This document shows, in pieces, positions 28,164-36,261 of a stretch of 64,000 nt of DNA. Position numbers and translations under genes: made by a program. This stretch comes from JAHBVL01 sp963712055 (lineage in GTDB: Bacteria > Chloroflexota > Chloroflexia > Thermomicrobiales > UBA6265), in the NCBI GenBank assembly GCA_963712055.1, contig CAVQGN010000003.1, positions 744,001 through 808,000 of the forward strand. The letters are read 5' to 3'. Every line of letters starts with the position of its first letter. Within the stretch, counting starts at the first letter, position 1. Under the pieces are notes generated by a model. That model had not been told where the DNA came from and did no database searches. It was given only the letters and a program-made list of their open reading frames with translations.

Positions 28164-28400
28164 AGCAAGCTGGGGCGATCACGCGACTGGCCTGATCTCC
28201 GAAACCCTCCTCCGATTATCTGGTTTCTCTTCGGCTATCCTGACACCAACCGGTGGAAGCCGACAACCGCATTGCCTCCACCCGACAAGCCCACAGAGAT
28301 CCGTGCCATCTCGACCTATTGCTTTGAGCCTGAGGTGATTGGTATTCGCAAAGACCACTCCGCCGAACTAGAGCACGCTCGGTCAACTGGCGGACTCGGC

Positions 28401-29609
28401 ATGCTCCATTCACTTCGGAGGTATCCCGCATTCCGCCTGCTGATGGTGGGGACCCTGGCCACCAACACCGCTTTTTGGTCGTACATGGTGTCGGTCGGTT
28501 GGCTTGCCCTCGAAGAGACCGACTCTCCCTTTTTCGTTGGACTCGCTGGATTTGCCGGTGGTATTCCGATGCTGGTTTTTTCGCTTCCCGCCGGTGTCCT
28601 GATCGACCGCTTCGAAGGTCGCACCATTCTGCTGGCTGCTCAGGCCGCCGTGATGATCTTCGCCCTCGGCTTCGCCGGCGCGATTGCGTTCGACCTCATC
28701 CAGCCGTGGCTGATCCTCGTCCTTGCCTTCCTCTATGGAAGCGCGATGTCGTTTGTCTTTCCGAGTCGGACAACGATCGTGCCGTCTCTCGTTGCCCGCT
28801 CCGATCTCACCAACGCGATTGCCCTCAACTCCGCGACGCAAAACGCCACCCGCGTGATTGGCCCATCCGTCGCCGGGGTCCTGATTGCCACGACTGGCAT
28901 CGGAGCCACGTTTGCCGTGGCGGCCGCTCTTCAGATAGTGGGTCTAGTCACCTCGTTCAGGCTCCCATCGAATCGGAACCAGACGGGAAGACGCGATCCG
29001 ATGACGCTGGCCAGCCTCACCGTCGGATTGAAGGTCGTCGCGCAAAGTCGATTTCTGACCGGTCTTCTCCTTCTCGCCCTGGCGCCAACCGTCCTGGTGA
29101 TTCCGTACCTCAACATGATGCCAGTCTTCGCGCGCGATGTGCTCGATGTCGGGTCAGGAGGCCTGGGACTCCTCCTCGCCTCAACGGGAATCGGCACGGT
29201 CTTCGGAGCCCTGATGGTTGCTCGCTCGATCACGTTTCAGACCTCGTCACGTGCCCAGTTCGTCACCGTTGTGCTCTTTTCGCTGTTTGTCATGCTGTTT
29301 GCGATAAGCCCGAACTTCTCGCTTTCCATGGTTCTCCTCTTCATGGCGGGGTTGACAAGCGCCGCCTGGATGGCGCTGAATCAGACCGCGCTGCAGTTGA
29401 ATGTCACCGATGAGTACCGGGGGAGGGTCTTTTCGGTCTACCTGCTGATCTGGGGAGTGCTCCCGATCGGGCAACTCTTTGTCGGAGCTCTGGCCGACAT
29501 CGTCGGTCCATCAGCGGCCGTGGTGATCTCCTGCGTTCTTTCCACCCTTTGCGTGCTTGCGATTCGGAGAAACTTCGCCGGCGAACTAGATAACCCAGCA
29601 CCGGTCTGA
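28401..29609 (+). CDS. MFS exporter (MFS_3/EntS-like)
   Basis: A 402-residue major facilitator with twelve predicted helices. The start MLHSLRRYPAFRLLMVGTLA is typical of the enterobactin-exporter-like (MFS_3) group. The loop-2 motif AGVLIDRFEGR matches MFS motif A. Other marks are NATRVIGPSVAGVLIA and TDEYRGRVFSVYLL. ATG 28401 is chosen; the ORF runs upstream to a TTG at 28272, but that extension is hydrophilic and not family-like. The substrate is unknown. Confidence 0.88.
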   Translation: MLHSLRRYPAFRLLMVGTLATNTAFWSYMVSVGWLALEETDSPFFVGLAGFAGGIPMLVFSLPAGVLIDRFEGRTILLAAQAAVMIFALGFAGAIAFDLIQPWLILVLAFLYGSAMSFVFPSRTTIVPSLVARSDLTNAIALNSATQNATRVIGPSVAGVLIATTGIGATFAVAAALQIVGLVTSFRLPSNRNQTGRRDPMTLASLTVGLKVVAQSRFLTGLLLLALAPTVLVIPYLNMMPVFARDVLDVGSGGLGLLLASTGIGTVFGALMVARSITFQTSSRAQFVTVVLFSLFVMLFAISPNFSLSMVLLFMAGLTSAAWMALNQTALQLNVTDEYRGRVFSVYLLIWGVLPIGQLFVGALADIVGPSAAVVISCVLSTLCVLAIRRNFAGELDNPAPV

Positions 29610-29715
29610 CGAAAAACCCGCCCGCATGGGTCACCTTTCTCGCTGAAGGCCAAAGCTCTATATTGTCCAGCACAGCAGGCGTTGAACAGATCGACCATAT
29701 CGACGAGGAATAGCC

Positions 29716-30612
29716 ATGACCAGCAGAAATCCTGGCAACTTTGGCAATGTCTCCAACTACGAGGCCTATGTCGGCGCGTGGAGCAAACGCATTGCTTCGG
29801 AGTTCATCGGCTGGATGGAACCGGAGGCAGACGGCGACTGGCTCGATGTCGGCTGCGGCACGGGAGTGGTCAGCGAAGCGATTGTTGCTGACGCTAATCC
29901 GCGATCGCTGGCCGGAATCGATCCCGCAGCGCCGTTCATCGAAACCGCCCGGCAGCGAATGCCAGATTTCGCCGACGGGTTTTTGGTCGGTGATGCGATG
30001 AGGCTGCCATTCGCCGACCATTCTCGTGACTTCACAGTTTCCGGGCTCGTGCTCAACTTCCTACCGGACCGGAAGGCGGCGCTGCAGGAGATGCACCGGG
30101 TGACCCGACCGGGTGGCACGGTTGGGCTCTATCTCTGGGACTACCGGGAGGGAATGGAACCGTTTGCCCGCCTCTGGGAAGCAATCATCGCCGTCGAACC
30201 GGCAACCAGGGAATCTGAGCCTTACCGAAAGCTCGCCGGGATGTCGTTGGAGTCGCTCGAGTATCTGTATGCCGAGGCGGGATTGACCGGAATCGAAACA
30301 GCCGTTCTCAACGTACCAATCCAGATCGAGAGTTTCGCTCACTACTGGAACTGGATCGAAGGCGGACAGGGGTCCGCACCATCCTTTGCGATGGCGCTCG
30401 ACCCAGCCAGCCAGAAAGCGGTCCGGCAGGGACTACGGACGCTGGTGCGCGAGAACGAAGATGGTCACCTCGATCTCAACGCCCGAGCGCTGGCGATCCG
30501 AGGATGGCCTGAACAATCTAAATCCGACCTTCGGCTTCGGCTTCCATCTTTTCGAGTCGTTCGTAGTAGTCCGCAAACTCTTTCAGGTGCGCCCACGCGA
30601 TCTTGGCGGTGA
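29716..30612 (+). CDS. class I SAM-dependent methyltransferase
   Basis: A Rossmann-fold methyltransferase with motif I WLDVGCGTGVV near residue 41, the acidic residue in LAGIDPAAP, VGDAMRLPFADHS, and motif III RVTRPGGTVGLYLW. This is the UbiE/Methyltransf_11 type. The protein-like part ends near LAIRG (about residue 264). The last about 30 residues (Arg/Ser-rich) are merely the antisense of the DUF5661 gene on the other strand. The true stop is therefore probably lost to a small indel near 30500, where a TGA is available in another frame. The substrate is not evident. Confidence 0.85.
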   Translation: MTSRNPGNFGNVSNYEAYVGAWSKRIASEFIGWMEPEADGDWLDVGCGTGVVSEAIVADANPRSLAGIDPAAPFIETARQRMPDFADGFLVGDAMRLPFADHSRDFTVSGLVLNFLPDRKAALQEMHRVTRPGGTVGLYLWDYREGMEPFARLWEAIIAVEPATRESEPYRKLAGMSLESLEYLYAEAGLTGIETAVLNVPIQIESFAHYWNWIEGGQGSAPSFAMALDPASQKAVRQGLRTLVRENEDGHLDLNARALAIRGWPEQSKSDLRLRLPSFRVVRSSPQTLSGAPTRSWR

Positions 30613-30781
30613 TCACCGGATCGTCACCGGTCACATCCGTTTGCGGATCATGGGACCCATGTTCGAACTCGATCAGCATCCCGTCCATCAGTGCATGGAC
30701 ATCAAAGGGCGAGGTCGCCCAGTCGATCCCGATATCGGTTCCAATACCACGAACCTGGTCGAGGGTCAGGGTAGGGGTCAT
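30518..30781 (-). CDS. DUF5661 family protein
   Basis: An 87-residue protein matching the DUF5661 pattern: LTLDQVRGIGTDIGIDW, then LIEFEHGSHDP, TDVTGDDPVITAKIAWAHL, EFADYYERL and an acidic end. It is helical and cytoplasmic, of unknown function, and common in Gram-positive and Chloroflexi-type genomes. Its 3' end overlaps the methyltransferase ORF by 95 bases. Confidence 0.85.
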   Translation of the reverse strand: MTPTLTLDQVRGIGTDIGIDWATSPFDVHALMDGMLIEFEHGSHDPQTDVTGDDPVITAKIAWAHLKEFADYYERLEKMEAEAEGRI

Positions 30782-30947
30782 AGCATTTCTCCTCTATTGA
30801 TCGACCCCGATCACCACCGAGGCCGTCTATCTGAATCGTAACCATGCATCGTCCACGGACCGTTACAGGTCCAGGTCAGATGTCGAAATTTCGCCAAGGT
30901 TTGGGCTGAAGAGCGCTCTCTCAAGTCCGACAGCACCTCCTCTCTGC

Positions 30948-32201
30948 TTACGCAGCAACTGGAGAAGCAAGCGGGACCTCAAAATAGTCTTCGAAACCGC
31001 TTGGAACCGCCACAGCCATGCAATCCTGGGATGAAAAGCAGGCGATCTGCTGATCGGCGAGGTCACTACCCAACGAGAGCGGAACAGGTGGTGATCCTGC
31101 TGAGGGCACCAACTGAATTCGATGCACGACTTCGCCAGTTCGACCAAGGATGATCAGCGCAACGGCATCTGAACCAACTCCGCCAAAACGGAACGCACTC
31201 GTCTGATCTGCCGCAACCAGATCAACGTCTTCCCGCTGCATCGATCCATAGTAGGGGTTCGATTCGATGATGGTCTGAGCATCATCGATCCACGCAATCG
31301 CAGCTGCCTCAGTGGAAAAGTCATACACGGTCAAGCTGTAGAGAACGGATCTGCCATCACCTGAATCGACATTTTGAAAAAGCTGATAGACGTCGCTGGC
31401 ATCGCCGTAGCCATCCGTTCTGCGAGCCGCTGTGGTGCCCGATTCTCCAGAGAGCGGTAGGTCGAGCGCCTGCCAACGGTAGTAGGCGTCGTCATACGTG
31501 ACGACCTGCTCCGGATCGAGTCGAGCGAGCGAGCGTCCGACCCCGGCTGGTGTGGGTTCGAGCAGACGACCTTCGATCGTTGCGCCCAACGCCTCGACGA
31601 GAGCCTGGTCTGGAATCGAACCTCGAGTTGACGGGTACACGGTCAGCGTCACCCCCGCCACCCGGGATCCAACCCGAAAGGTCAGATCAAGGGACTGAAA
31701 CTGACGTTGGTCGGCGTCGAAACCCGTTTCGAACGTCAAATCAGTTTCGTCACCGAAGTTTCGGGTGGGCTCCTGATCAACAGCATCGATCACCCGCTCT
31801 TCGTTCTCGAATAAATCAAAGACCGCTTCTGCTCCGCCCGCTGATTGATACTCGGTGATATACGACTGAATGAACTGGACTGGCCGCGATGGATTCTGCT
31901 CGCTGGGAAGCATCAATCGGTTCTGGTACTTCCGCAGCCACCCGTTCGTTTGCAGAAAAGCCTCCATCTCTGGTCCTGACATCGGGAACCCGAGATATGA
32001 GGCCATCAACATCGCTTCCGCAGCAAGCGATTCATCAAAGGCACCCTCATGCAGGAATTCAGACAATCCTGGATCCTCGGGCGAGAGCACGATCGCGGCC
32101 AGATCAAGTCGATCGGTTGGTCCTCCTTGAGCGAAGGTGCTCATCGAAGGACCTGTCATTACGATGAATGTGAGAAGCACGATGAATAACCTTCGCGCCA
32201 C
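30948..32201 (-). CDS. secreted hypothetical protein
   Basis: A 417-residue protein with a cleavable signal peptide (RRLFIVLLTFIVMTG, likely cut after FAQ near residue 25). It contains no other membrane segment. AAGGAG lies eight bases before GTG 32201. The mature protein is rich in Asp, Glu and Ser, with two similar-looking alpha/beta halves and a pair of cysteines near the end (ACFSSQDC) that may form a disulphide. The pattern resembles uncharacterised lineage-specific extracellular proteins. I cannot assign a function. Confidence 0.75.
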   Translation of the reverse strand: MARRLFIVLLTFIVMTGPSMSTFAQGGPTDRLDLAAIVLSPEDPGLSEFLHEGAFDESLAAEAMLMASYLGFPMSGPEMEAFLQTNGWLRKYQNRLMLPSEQNPSRPVQFIQSYITEYQSAGGAEAVFDLFENEERVIDAVDQEPTRNFGDETDLTFETGFDADQRQFQSLDLTFRVGSRVAGVTLTVYPSTRGSIPDQALVEALGATIEGRLLEPTPAGVGRSLARLDPEQVVTYDDAYYRWQALDLPLSGESGTTAARRTDGYGDASDVYQLFQNVDSGDGRSVLYSLTVYDFSTEAAAIAWIDDAQTIIESNPYYGSMQREDVDLVAADQTSAFRFGGVGSDAVALIILGRTGEVVHRIQLVPSAGSPPVPLSLGSDLADQQIACFSSQDCMAVAVPSGFEDYFEVPLASPVAA

Positions 32202-32305
32202 TACCTAGACTCCTTCCCGCAATCCAATGAAAGGAGATCATACACGGGTCTGGCAGGAACATCAGTTCCGGCTGACTCCGCGAAGAGTACCCCGAAGACC
32301 GAGCC

Positions 32306-32947
32306 CTATCGCGCGTCGGATTGCGTTTCAACTCCGCCAAGTGCTGCCTCGACGAGATCAATCGCCAGGTTGACGGCTTCCTCGTTCGTGAGTCCCTCGG
32401 TCAACGTCAGCGATTGCCACGTCCCAAACGAAAGCATATGGCCGACCAACGCGGTTTGCTCGCGCGTGGGCGCGGCGGGCGCGGTCGCAGCTGCGGTCAG
32501 CGAATCCCGCGCGTGATTCCAGTAAGAGCGGAGCGGCGCCAGCAGATCGGCGAGAACCGGTCGTGACACAGTGTCAGCGGCCGCCCGAACCATCATCTTT
32601 TCCGTCATCCTGTGATAGTCATAGATCGTTGACAGCGCCGTCCTGAGCCGCTCCCTCTGCGATTCGATGGTCAACCAGGTACTCGGATCGGGCAGCGGGT
32701 GACTGGCCAGATAATGCTGTGTACAGGCGGCGTAGAGTTGGCGCTCATCGGCAAAATGCCGGTAGACCGTGACCCGACCAACACCTGCGCGTTCCGCGAT
32801 CGCAGTGACGGTTGCACCTTCACCACCGACAGACTCGTGCAATTCGACCGCAGCCTCGACGATCCGTTGGCGGGTCGCTTCTTGTTGTTCGGCTCGGGTG
32901 CGCTGACGGTATTTCCTGGTGGGTTTTGCGTTCGCATCGTTGCTCAT
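32306..32947 (-). CDS. TetR/AcrR-family regulator
   Basis: A 213-residue repressor with an N-terminal TetR helix-turn-helix. RQRIVEAAVELHE leads into TVTAIAERAGVGRVTVYRHFADE, the full recognition helix. The C-terminal domain is ligand-binding and all-helical. ATG 32947 is preferred; the upstream extension to 33016 would run through the operator region. It is divergent from the cupin gene. The intervening 110 bases hold two inverted repeats, so it likely controls both genes. Confidence 0.9.
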   Translation of the reverse strand: MSNDANAKPTRKYRQRTRAEQQEATRQRIVEAAVELHESVGGEGATVTAIAERAGVGRVTVYRHFADERQLYAACTQHYLASHPLPDPSTWLTIESQRERLRTALSTIYDYHRMTEKMMVRAAADTVSRPVLADLLAPLRSYWNHARDSLTAAATAPAAPTREQTALVGHMLSFGTWQSLTLTEGLTNEEAVNLAIDLVEAALGGVETQSDAR

Positions 32948-32969
32948 GAAACAGACTGTACCGTGAATA

Positions 32970-32988
32970 TTGACAAATGCTCTGTCAA
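32970..32988. promoter_or_regulatory. inverted repeat, probable TetR-type operator 1
   Basis: TTGACA and TGTCAA flank seven bases in the divergent tetR/cupin intergenic region. The TTGACA arm also matches a -35 hexamer, so repressor binding could occlude a promoter. Confidence 0.5.
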
Positions 32989-33009
32989 GCCCTACGCTCT
33001 CAACATCAT

Positions 33010-33024
33010 GATACATAGTGTATC
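33010..33024. promoter_or_regulatory. perfect 15-base palindrome, probable TetR-type operator 2
   Basis: GATACA-TAG-TGTATC is a perfect inverted repeat between the tetR-type and cupin genes. A related half (TGTACCGTGAA versus TGTATCGTGAA) recurs at about 32958 and 33019. Confidence 0.6.
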
Positions 33025-33061
33025 GTGAAAGTACGGCTCTGACGAGCCAGGAGCGATCGCC

Positions 33062-33541
33062 GTGACAACAGGATCAACAACAGCGCCAGCTATCAGCATG
33101 ACGAGCAAAGCGGATGGACCGGCGAAGTGGTTTTTTGGCGGCGAGACCTGGATGCCAGCCACCTCAGCAGCAACCGGCGGGTTGTTCAGTATCATCGAAC
33201 AAATCGGTGCTCCCGGCATCGGGTCGCCCTATCATCTTCATCACAACGAGGACGAGTCGTTTTATATCATCGAAGGATCGATTCGGTTCGTCAGTGGCGA
33301 TGAAAGCTTTGTGGCGGGTCCGGGTTCATGGGTTTTTCTGCCCCGAAAACAGGCTCACGGATTCGAGGTCGTCGGCGACGAAATCGCGCGCTTTCTGATC
33401 CAGGTTACCCCGGGGGGATTTGACGGCTTCGTTCGGGAACTCTGGGAAGACGATGTCCCCGCTGGGCCGCCGGACATGGCCCGAGTGATGGAAACCGCAG
33501 GGCGGTACGGACTCGAGATTCTTGGTCCTTTGCCGGACTAG
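33062..33541 (+). CDS. cupin-domain protein
   Basis: A 159-residue single-domain cupin. Motif 1 is YHLHHNEDESFYIIEG (His, His and Glu metal ligands), and motif 2 is GSWVFLPRKQAHGFE (fourth His). The metal site is complete. GTG 33062 has AGGAG eight bases upstream. It is the divergent partner of the TetR gene and ends in a clear terminator. The reaction (dioxygenase, isomerase or sensor) is not determined. Confidence 0.88.
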   Translation: MTTGSTTAPAISMTSKADGPAKWFFGGETWMPATSAATGGLFSIIEQIGAPGIGSPYHLHHNEDESFYIIEGSIRFVSGDESFVAGPGSWVFLPRKQAHGFEVVGDEIARFLIQVTPGGFDGFVRELWEDDVPAGPPDMARVMETAGRYGLEILGPLPD

Positions 33542-33567
33542 GGAGCAAGTCAGTCATCACAGCACGA

Positions 33568-33592
33568 CCCGCCGGTCAATACAACCGGCGGG
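33568..33592 (+). terminator. rho-independent-type terminator after the cupin gene
   Basis: CCCGCCGGT and ACCGGCGGG form a perfect nine-base stem with a seven-base loop, followed by TTTCTCGTT. It lies 27 bases past the cupin stop, between convergent genes. Confidence 0.8.
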
Positions 33593-33623
33593 TTTCTCGT
33601 TCCAGTGTCAGAGCCGCTGAATG

Positions 33624-34214
33624 TCAGGAACTTGCCAATGCGGCGTCGATCTGGCGTTTGAGGTCTTCCCAGCCAGAGTATGGGACCACCTCACCATTGA
33701 TCTGCAAAGTCGGGGTGCTGTTGACACCGAGGGCGGAACCGTCGGCGTAGGAGTCGAGGACGGCTTGCTGATGGACCCGATCCTCAAAACATGGCGTAAA
33801 CGCATCCATGTTGAGATCGAGTTCTTCCGCAAACGCGACCAACCCCTCTTCTGTGAAAGTTTCTCCACCAAACGTCGGATGGTTTTCCATCACGAGATCG
33901 TGATAAGGCCAGAAACGTTCCTGGTCGAGCGCACACCAGGCCGCTTCGGCCACCCGGTAAGCCATATCGCCACCAAACGGAAAATCGTGGAATTCGAACG
34001 TGATCAAACCGGGATTGACATACTCGTCGATCAGCAGGGGAGCCACCTCACGGGCGAACTTGGCACAACCACCTCAGAGATAGTTCCCCCATTCGATGAC
34101 GGTCACCGCCGCATCCGGGTTGCCCATGGAGCGCCCGCTTATTGGCGCGGTCAGACCCATCGCCATGGGCGTGGCGACCGGGGTGCCGACCGCCGGCGTT
34201 GCCTCTTCTGCCAT
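33624..34214 (-). CDS. DsbA/thioredoxin-fold exported protein with TGA at the first Cys of CxxC
   Basis: From GTG 34046 down, the frame reads APLLIDEYVNPGLI, EFHDFPFGGDMAYRVAEAAW, a helical insert, GVNSTPTLQINGEVV (cis-Pro loop) and a final helix. This is the C-terminal two-thirds of a DsbA-like thioredoxin fold. Upstream in the same frame it reads MGNPDAAVTVIEWGNYL, then TGA (34076-34074), then GGCAKFAREV. The TGA thus replaces the first Cys of the redox CxxC motif and gives UxxC if read as selenocysteine. An in-frame ATG is at 34214. A Tat-like signal (TRRKLIVTGLTATAA) follows AAGGAGG further upstream but in another frame, so at least one indel separates it. The gene is either a selenoprotein with a sequence error or a decaying gene. 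Confidence 0.7.
34043..34057 (-). promoter_or_regulatory. SECIS-like hairpin downstream of the second in-frame TGA
   Basis: On the minus-strand transcript UCGCC and GGUGG pair (two wobble pairs) around the loop CGUGA. The loop starts 22 bases after the TGA and has G in second place. The hexamer CCCGUG occupies the same positions after the stop as in the rhodanese gene. Weak as a stand-alone element. Confidence 0.3.
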
Positions 34215-34300
34215 CACCTGCAAGCGGCTGAGTCCTAGCTGCGGTGGCGGTCAGACCGGTCACGATGAGTTTTCGACGTGTAAGAGCAGGTCACGTGCAT
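34215..34300 (-). pseudogene. out-of-frame signal-peptide segment of the thioredoxin-fold gene
   Basis: AAGGAGG is followed by ATG 34300 and GTG 34294. A twin-arginine-like signal, TRRKLIVTGLTATAA, occurs just after but in a shifted frame, and LGLSRLQVMAEEATP follows in the frame of the thioredoxin domain. It is read as the original N-terminus, broken by small indels. Confidence 0.5.
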
Positions 34301-34364
34301 CCTCCTTTTCGTTCAGGAAGTGTACCGGCAGACAGGTCATGGAGGAGGCACACAGGTGCCTCCT

Positions 34365-35972
34365 CTATGTGGCCGTCGGGTAGGTCGCAGGCAGGATGAC
34401 CTCGACCATCACCTGGTGAAAGGTTTCGAAACCTTCAAGTACGGTGGCATGACCTGCGTTGTCGATCGTGTAGATCGTCTTGGCCGGAGCATCGACCGTC
34501 GCGAACCATTCCCGGGCGAGCGTATCGCGGGCTTCGAGTTCGTACTCGCCCTGGAAGAGATAGATCGGAACGTCGAGGCTCGGAACATCGACCCGGAAAT
34601 CGACCTCCTGCAACTGCGGATACATGACAGCAAACATGTCCATCAGACCGCGCAGAACGCTGAATCGTTCGATGAACGTGTACTCCTCGGCCATGATCCC
34701 GAACGGACCGACACCGGTGTCGTTGCCGATGGCTTCATAGGCGGCAGGAGGGTCATAGTCGGGGATCAACTTGTCGTACTGAGTGAGGATGTAACCGTAG
34801 TCGAAGACGGTTGGATAAGGTGGTGGCCCCATGCTTTCGAGTTCGCTGGCCAGACTGGTATCCCCTTCTTTCTCGGCGTAGTTCTGCAGCCCGAGATAAA
34901 TCATGGTGTCGGTTTCGAGCTGATCGACCATCTGTCCGCTGCCGATCCAGGCGTAGAAGAGATCGGGATGCCGTTGCACAGTCCTGACCCCAAGTGTCGT
35001 TCCCCACGATTCACCAGCCAGATAGATCTTTTCTTCATCGAACCGGTCGCGAAGATAGTCCGTCAGTTCGGCGGTATCGGCGATTGCCTGCTCGAGGGTC
35101 CAGGTCGAGGTCGGATCGAGCGCCGGATACGATTTCCCAGCGCCACGCTGATCCCAATTGACGATGATCACGTCCTGGGCAAGTTCATCGAGAAAGAGGC
35201 GCGTGTATGGGAGGTCTGTCTGACCGGGGCCTCCGGCAAGCCAAAGCATCACTGGAAGATCAGGACTCGCGCCCCGGATCGTGATCCACTGGTCATGTCC
35301 ACCGATCGGCACACTCGTCATCTCGGCGATTCCGCCCGGTACGGGTTGTCCGCCTTCACCGAGAACCGCTGGAGTTGAGGCTGGCAGCAAAACCAGAATC
35401 AGCAGTCCAATCAGTCCCGCCGTGGCGAGTGCTGCGCCGCCGCGGCGAACATAGAAACCCGCACCGCGCTGTTCGTCCGGTCTCCGGTTTGGAGTCATGC
35501 GCCGTGCCAACGCCGTGCCATAGACCACACCCATGATGATCGGGAAAAGTCCGAACAGCACCAACGGTCCACGACCAACGATCAATGCCAGCACGCCGAA
35601 GGTGTTGTCGAGCACGATTCCGTCGACCGTTGGACCATCGGTTCCTCGGCGACCAACTTCGAACGCCGCCACGAAGAAAAGAGACGCCACCACCATCGCC
35701 CAGCGAGATCGCATGGCAACACCTGACAGCAGACCGGTGACCAATCCGATGACCAACAATACGATCGCCTGCGTCGAGGTAATCGGACCTCGAGGCATCA
35801 GTTCCGCAACGATCAGTCCAGCCACTGCGGCTACACCACCAGTGAGCACGATCCCGGCAAGGGCATGACTCCAGACAGCAGCAAGCAGACCAGCTCCGGG
35901 ACGATGGTCGCCGAGGCTGGACGCGGCAGAACCAGGAGAAGTCGTGGAAAAACGAGGAGTCGAGGCAGACAT
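34365..35972 (-). CDS. membrane-anchored S33-type alpha/beta hydrolase (proline-iminopeptidase-like)
   Basis: A 535-residue protein. The N-terminal about 210 residues hold about five membrane helices. The C-terminal about 310 residues form an alpha/beta hydrolase of the S33 peptidase group. WLAGGPGQ forms the oxyanion hole, NWDQRGAGKSYP is highly characteristic, and AGESWGTTLGV is the nucleophile elbow with catalytic Ser. YLFQGEYELEA probably holds the Asp and DNAGHATVLEG the His. It likely cleaves short peptides or esters at the outer membrane face. ATG 35972 is preferred to 36095 because the extra residues are unstructured and basic. Confidence 0.85.
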   Translation of the reverse strand: MSASTPRFSTTSPGSAASSLGDHRPGAGLLAAVWSHALAGIVLTGGVAAVAGLIVAELMPRGPITSTQAIVLLVIGLVTGLLSGVAMRSRWAMVVASLFFVAAFEVGRRGTDGPTVDGIVLDNTFGVLALIVGRGPLVLFGLFPIIMGVVYGTALARRMTPNRRPDEQRGAGFYVRRGGAALATAGLIGLLILVLLPASTPAVLGEGGQPVPGGIAEMTSVPIGGHDQWITIRGASPDLPVMLWLAGGPGQTDLPYTRLFLDELAQDVIIVNWDQRGAGKSYPALDPTSTWTLEQAIADTAELTDYLRDRFDEEKIYLAGESWGTTLGVRTVQRHPDLFYAWIGSGQMVDQLETDTMIYLGLQNYAEKEGDTSLASELESMGPPPYPTVFDYGYILTQYDKLIPDYDPPAAYEAIGNDTGVGPFGIMAEEYTFIERFSVLRGLMDMFAVMYPQLQEVDFRVDVPSLDVPIYLFQGEYELEARDTLAREWFATVDAPAKTIYTIDNAGHATVLEGFETFHQVMVEVILPATYPTAT

Positions 35973-36261
35973 CAGTTTCTTCTTTCTTCCCAGATGAGAC
36001 TCCGCCTGCGGAGAAGAATGGATCGCTTCGAGCGGTCCCCGCCAGCAAATGCGGGTTCGTCTCCCATTGTCACAATCACCAGGCAACATGGACAACCGAT
36101 TCCGGTGCCGGAGCGTTGCAAATCCATATCGTCGGTTGATGATTGTTCAGATGAAGGCGACCGTAGCCTCCCGACGGTGGGCCGCGAATGGCGAACAACG
36201 CGGATGCGACTCTTCCGGTAGGATGAAAGGCGAACTGGCTTCGACCGTAAGGAGAACTGCG

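Noticed and set aside
28475..29413. 312-codon plus-strand ORF inside the MFS gene
   Set aside because: It is an alternative frame of a real transporter and is Arg/Ser/Pro-rich, typical of a shadow frame.
32970..32975. TTGACA as a strong -35 box for the cupin gene
   Set aside because: No matching -10 hexamer lies 16-18 bases downstream. The inverted repeat explains the motif better.
34320..35378. 352-codon plus-strand ORF
   Set aside because: It mirrors the S33 hydrolase gene on the minus strand, which carries an intact catalytic triad.
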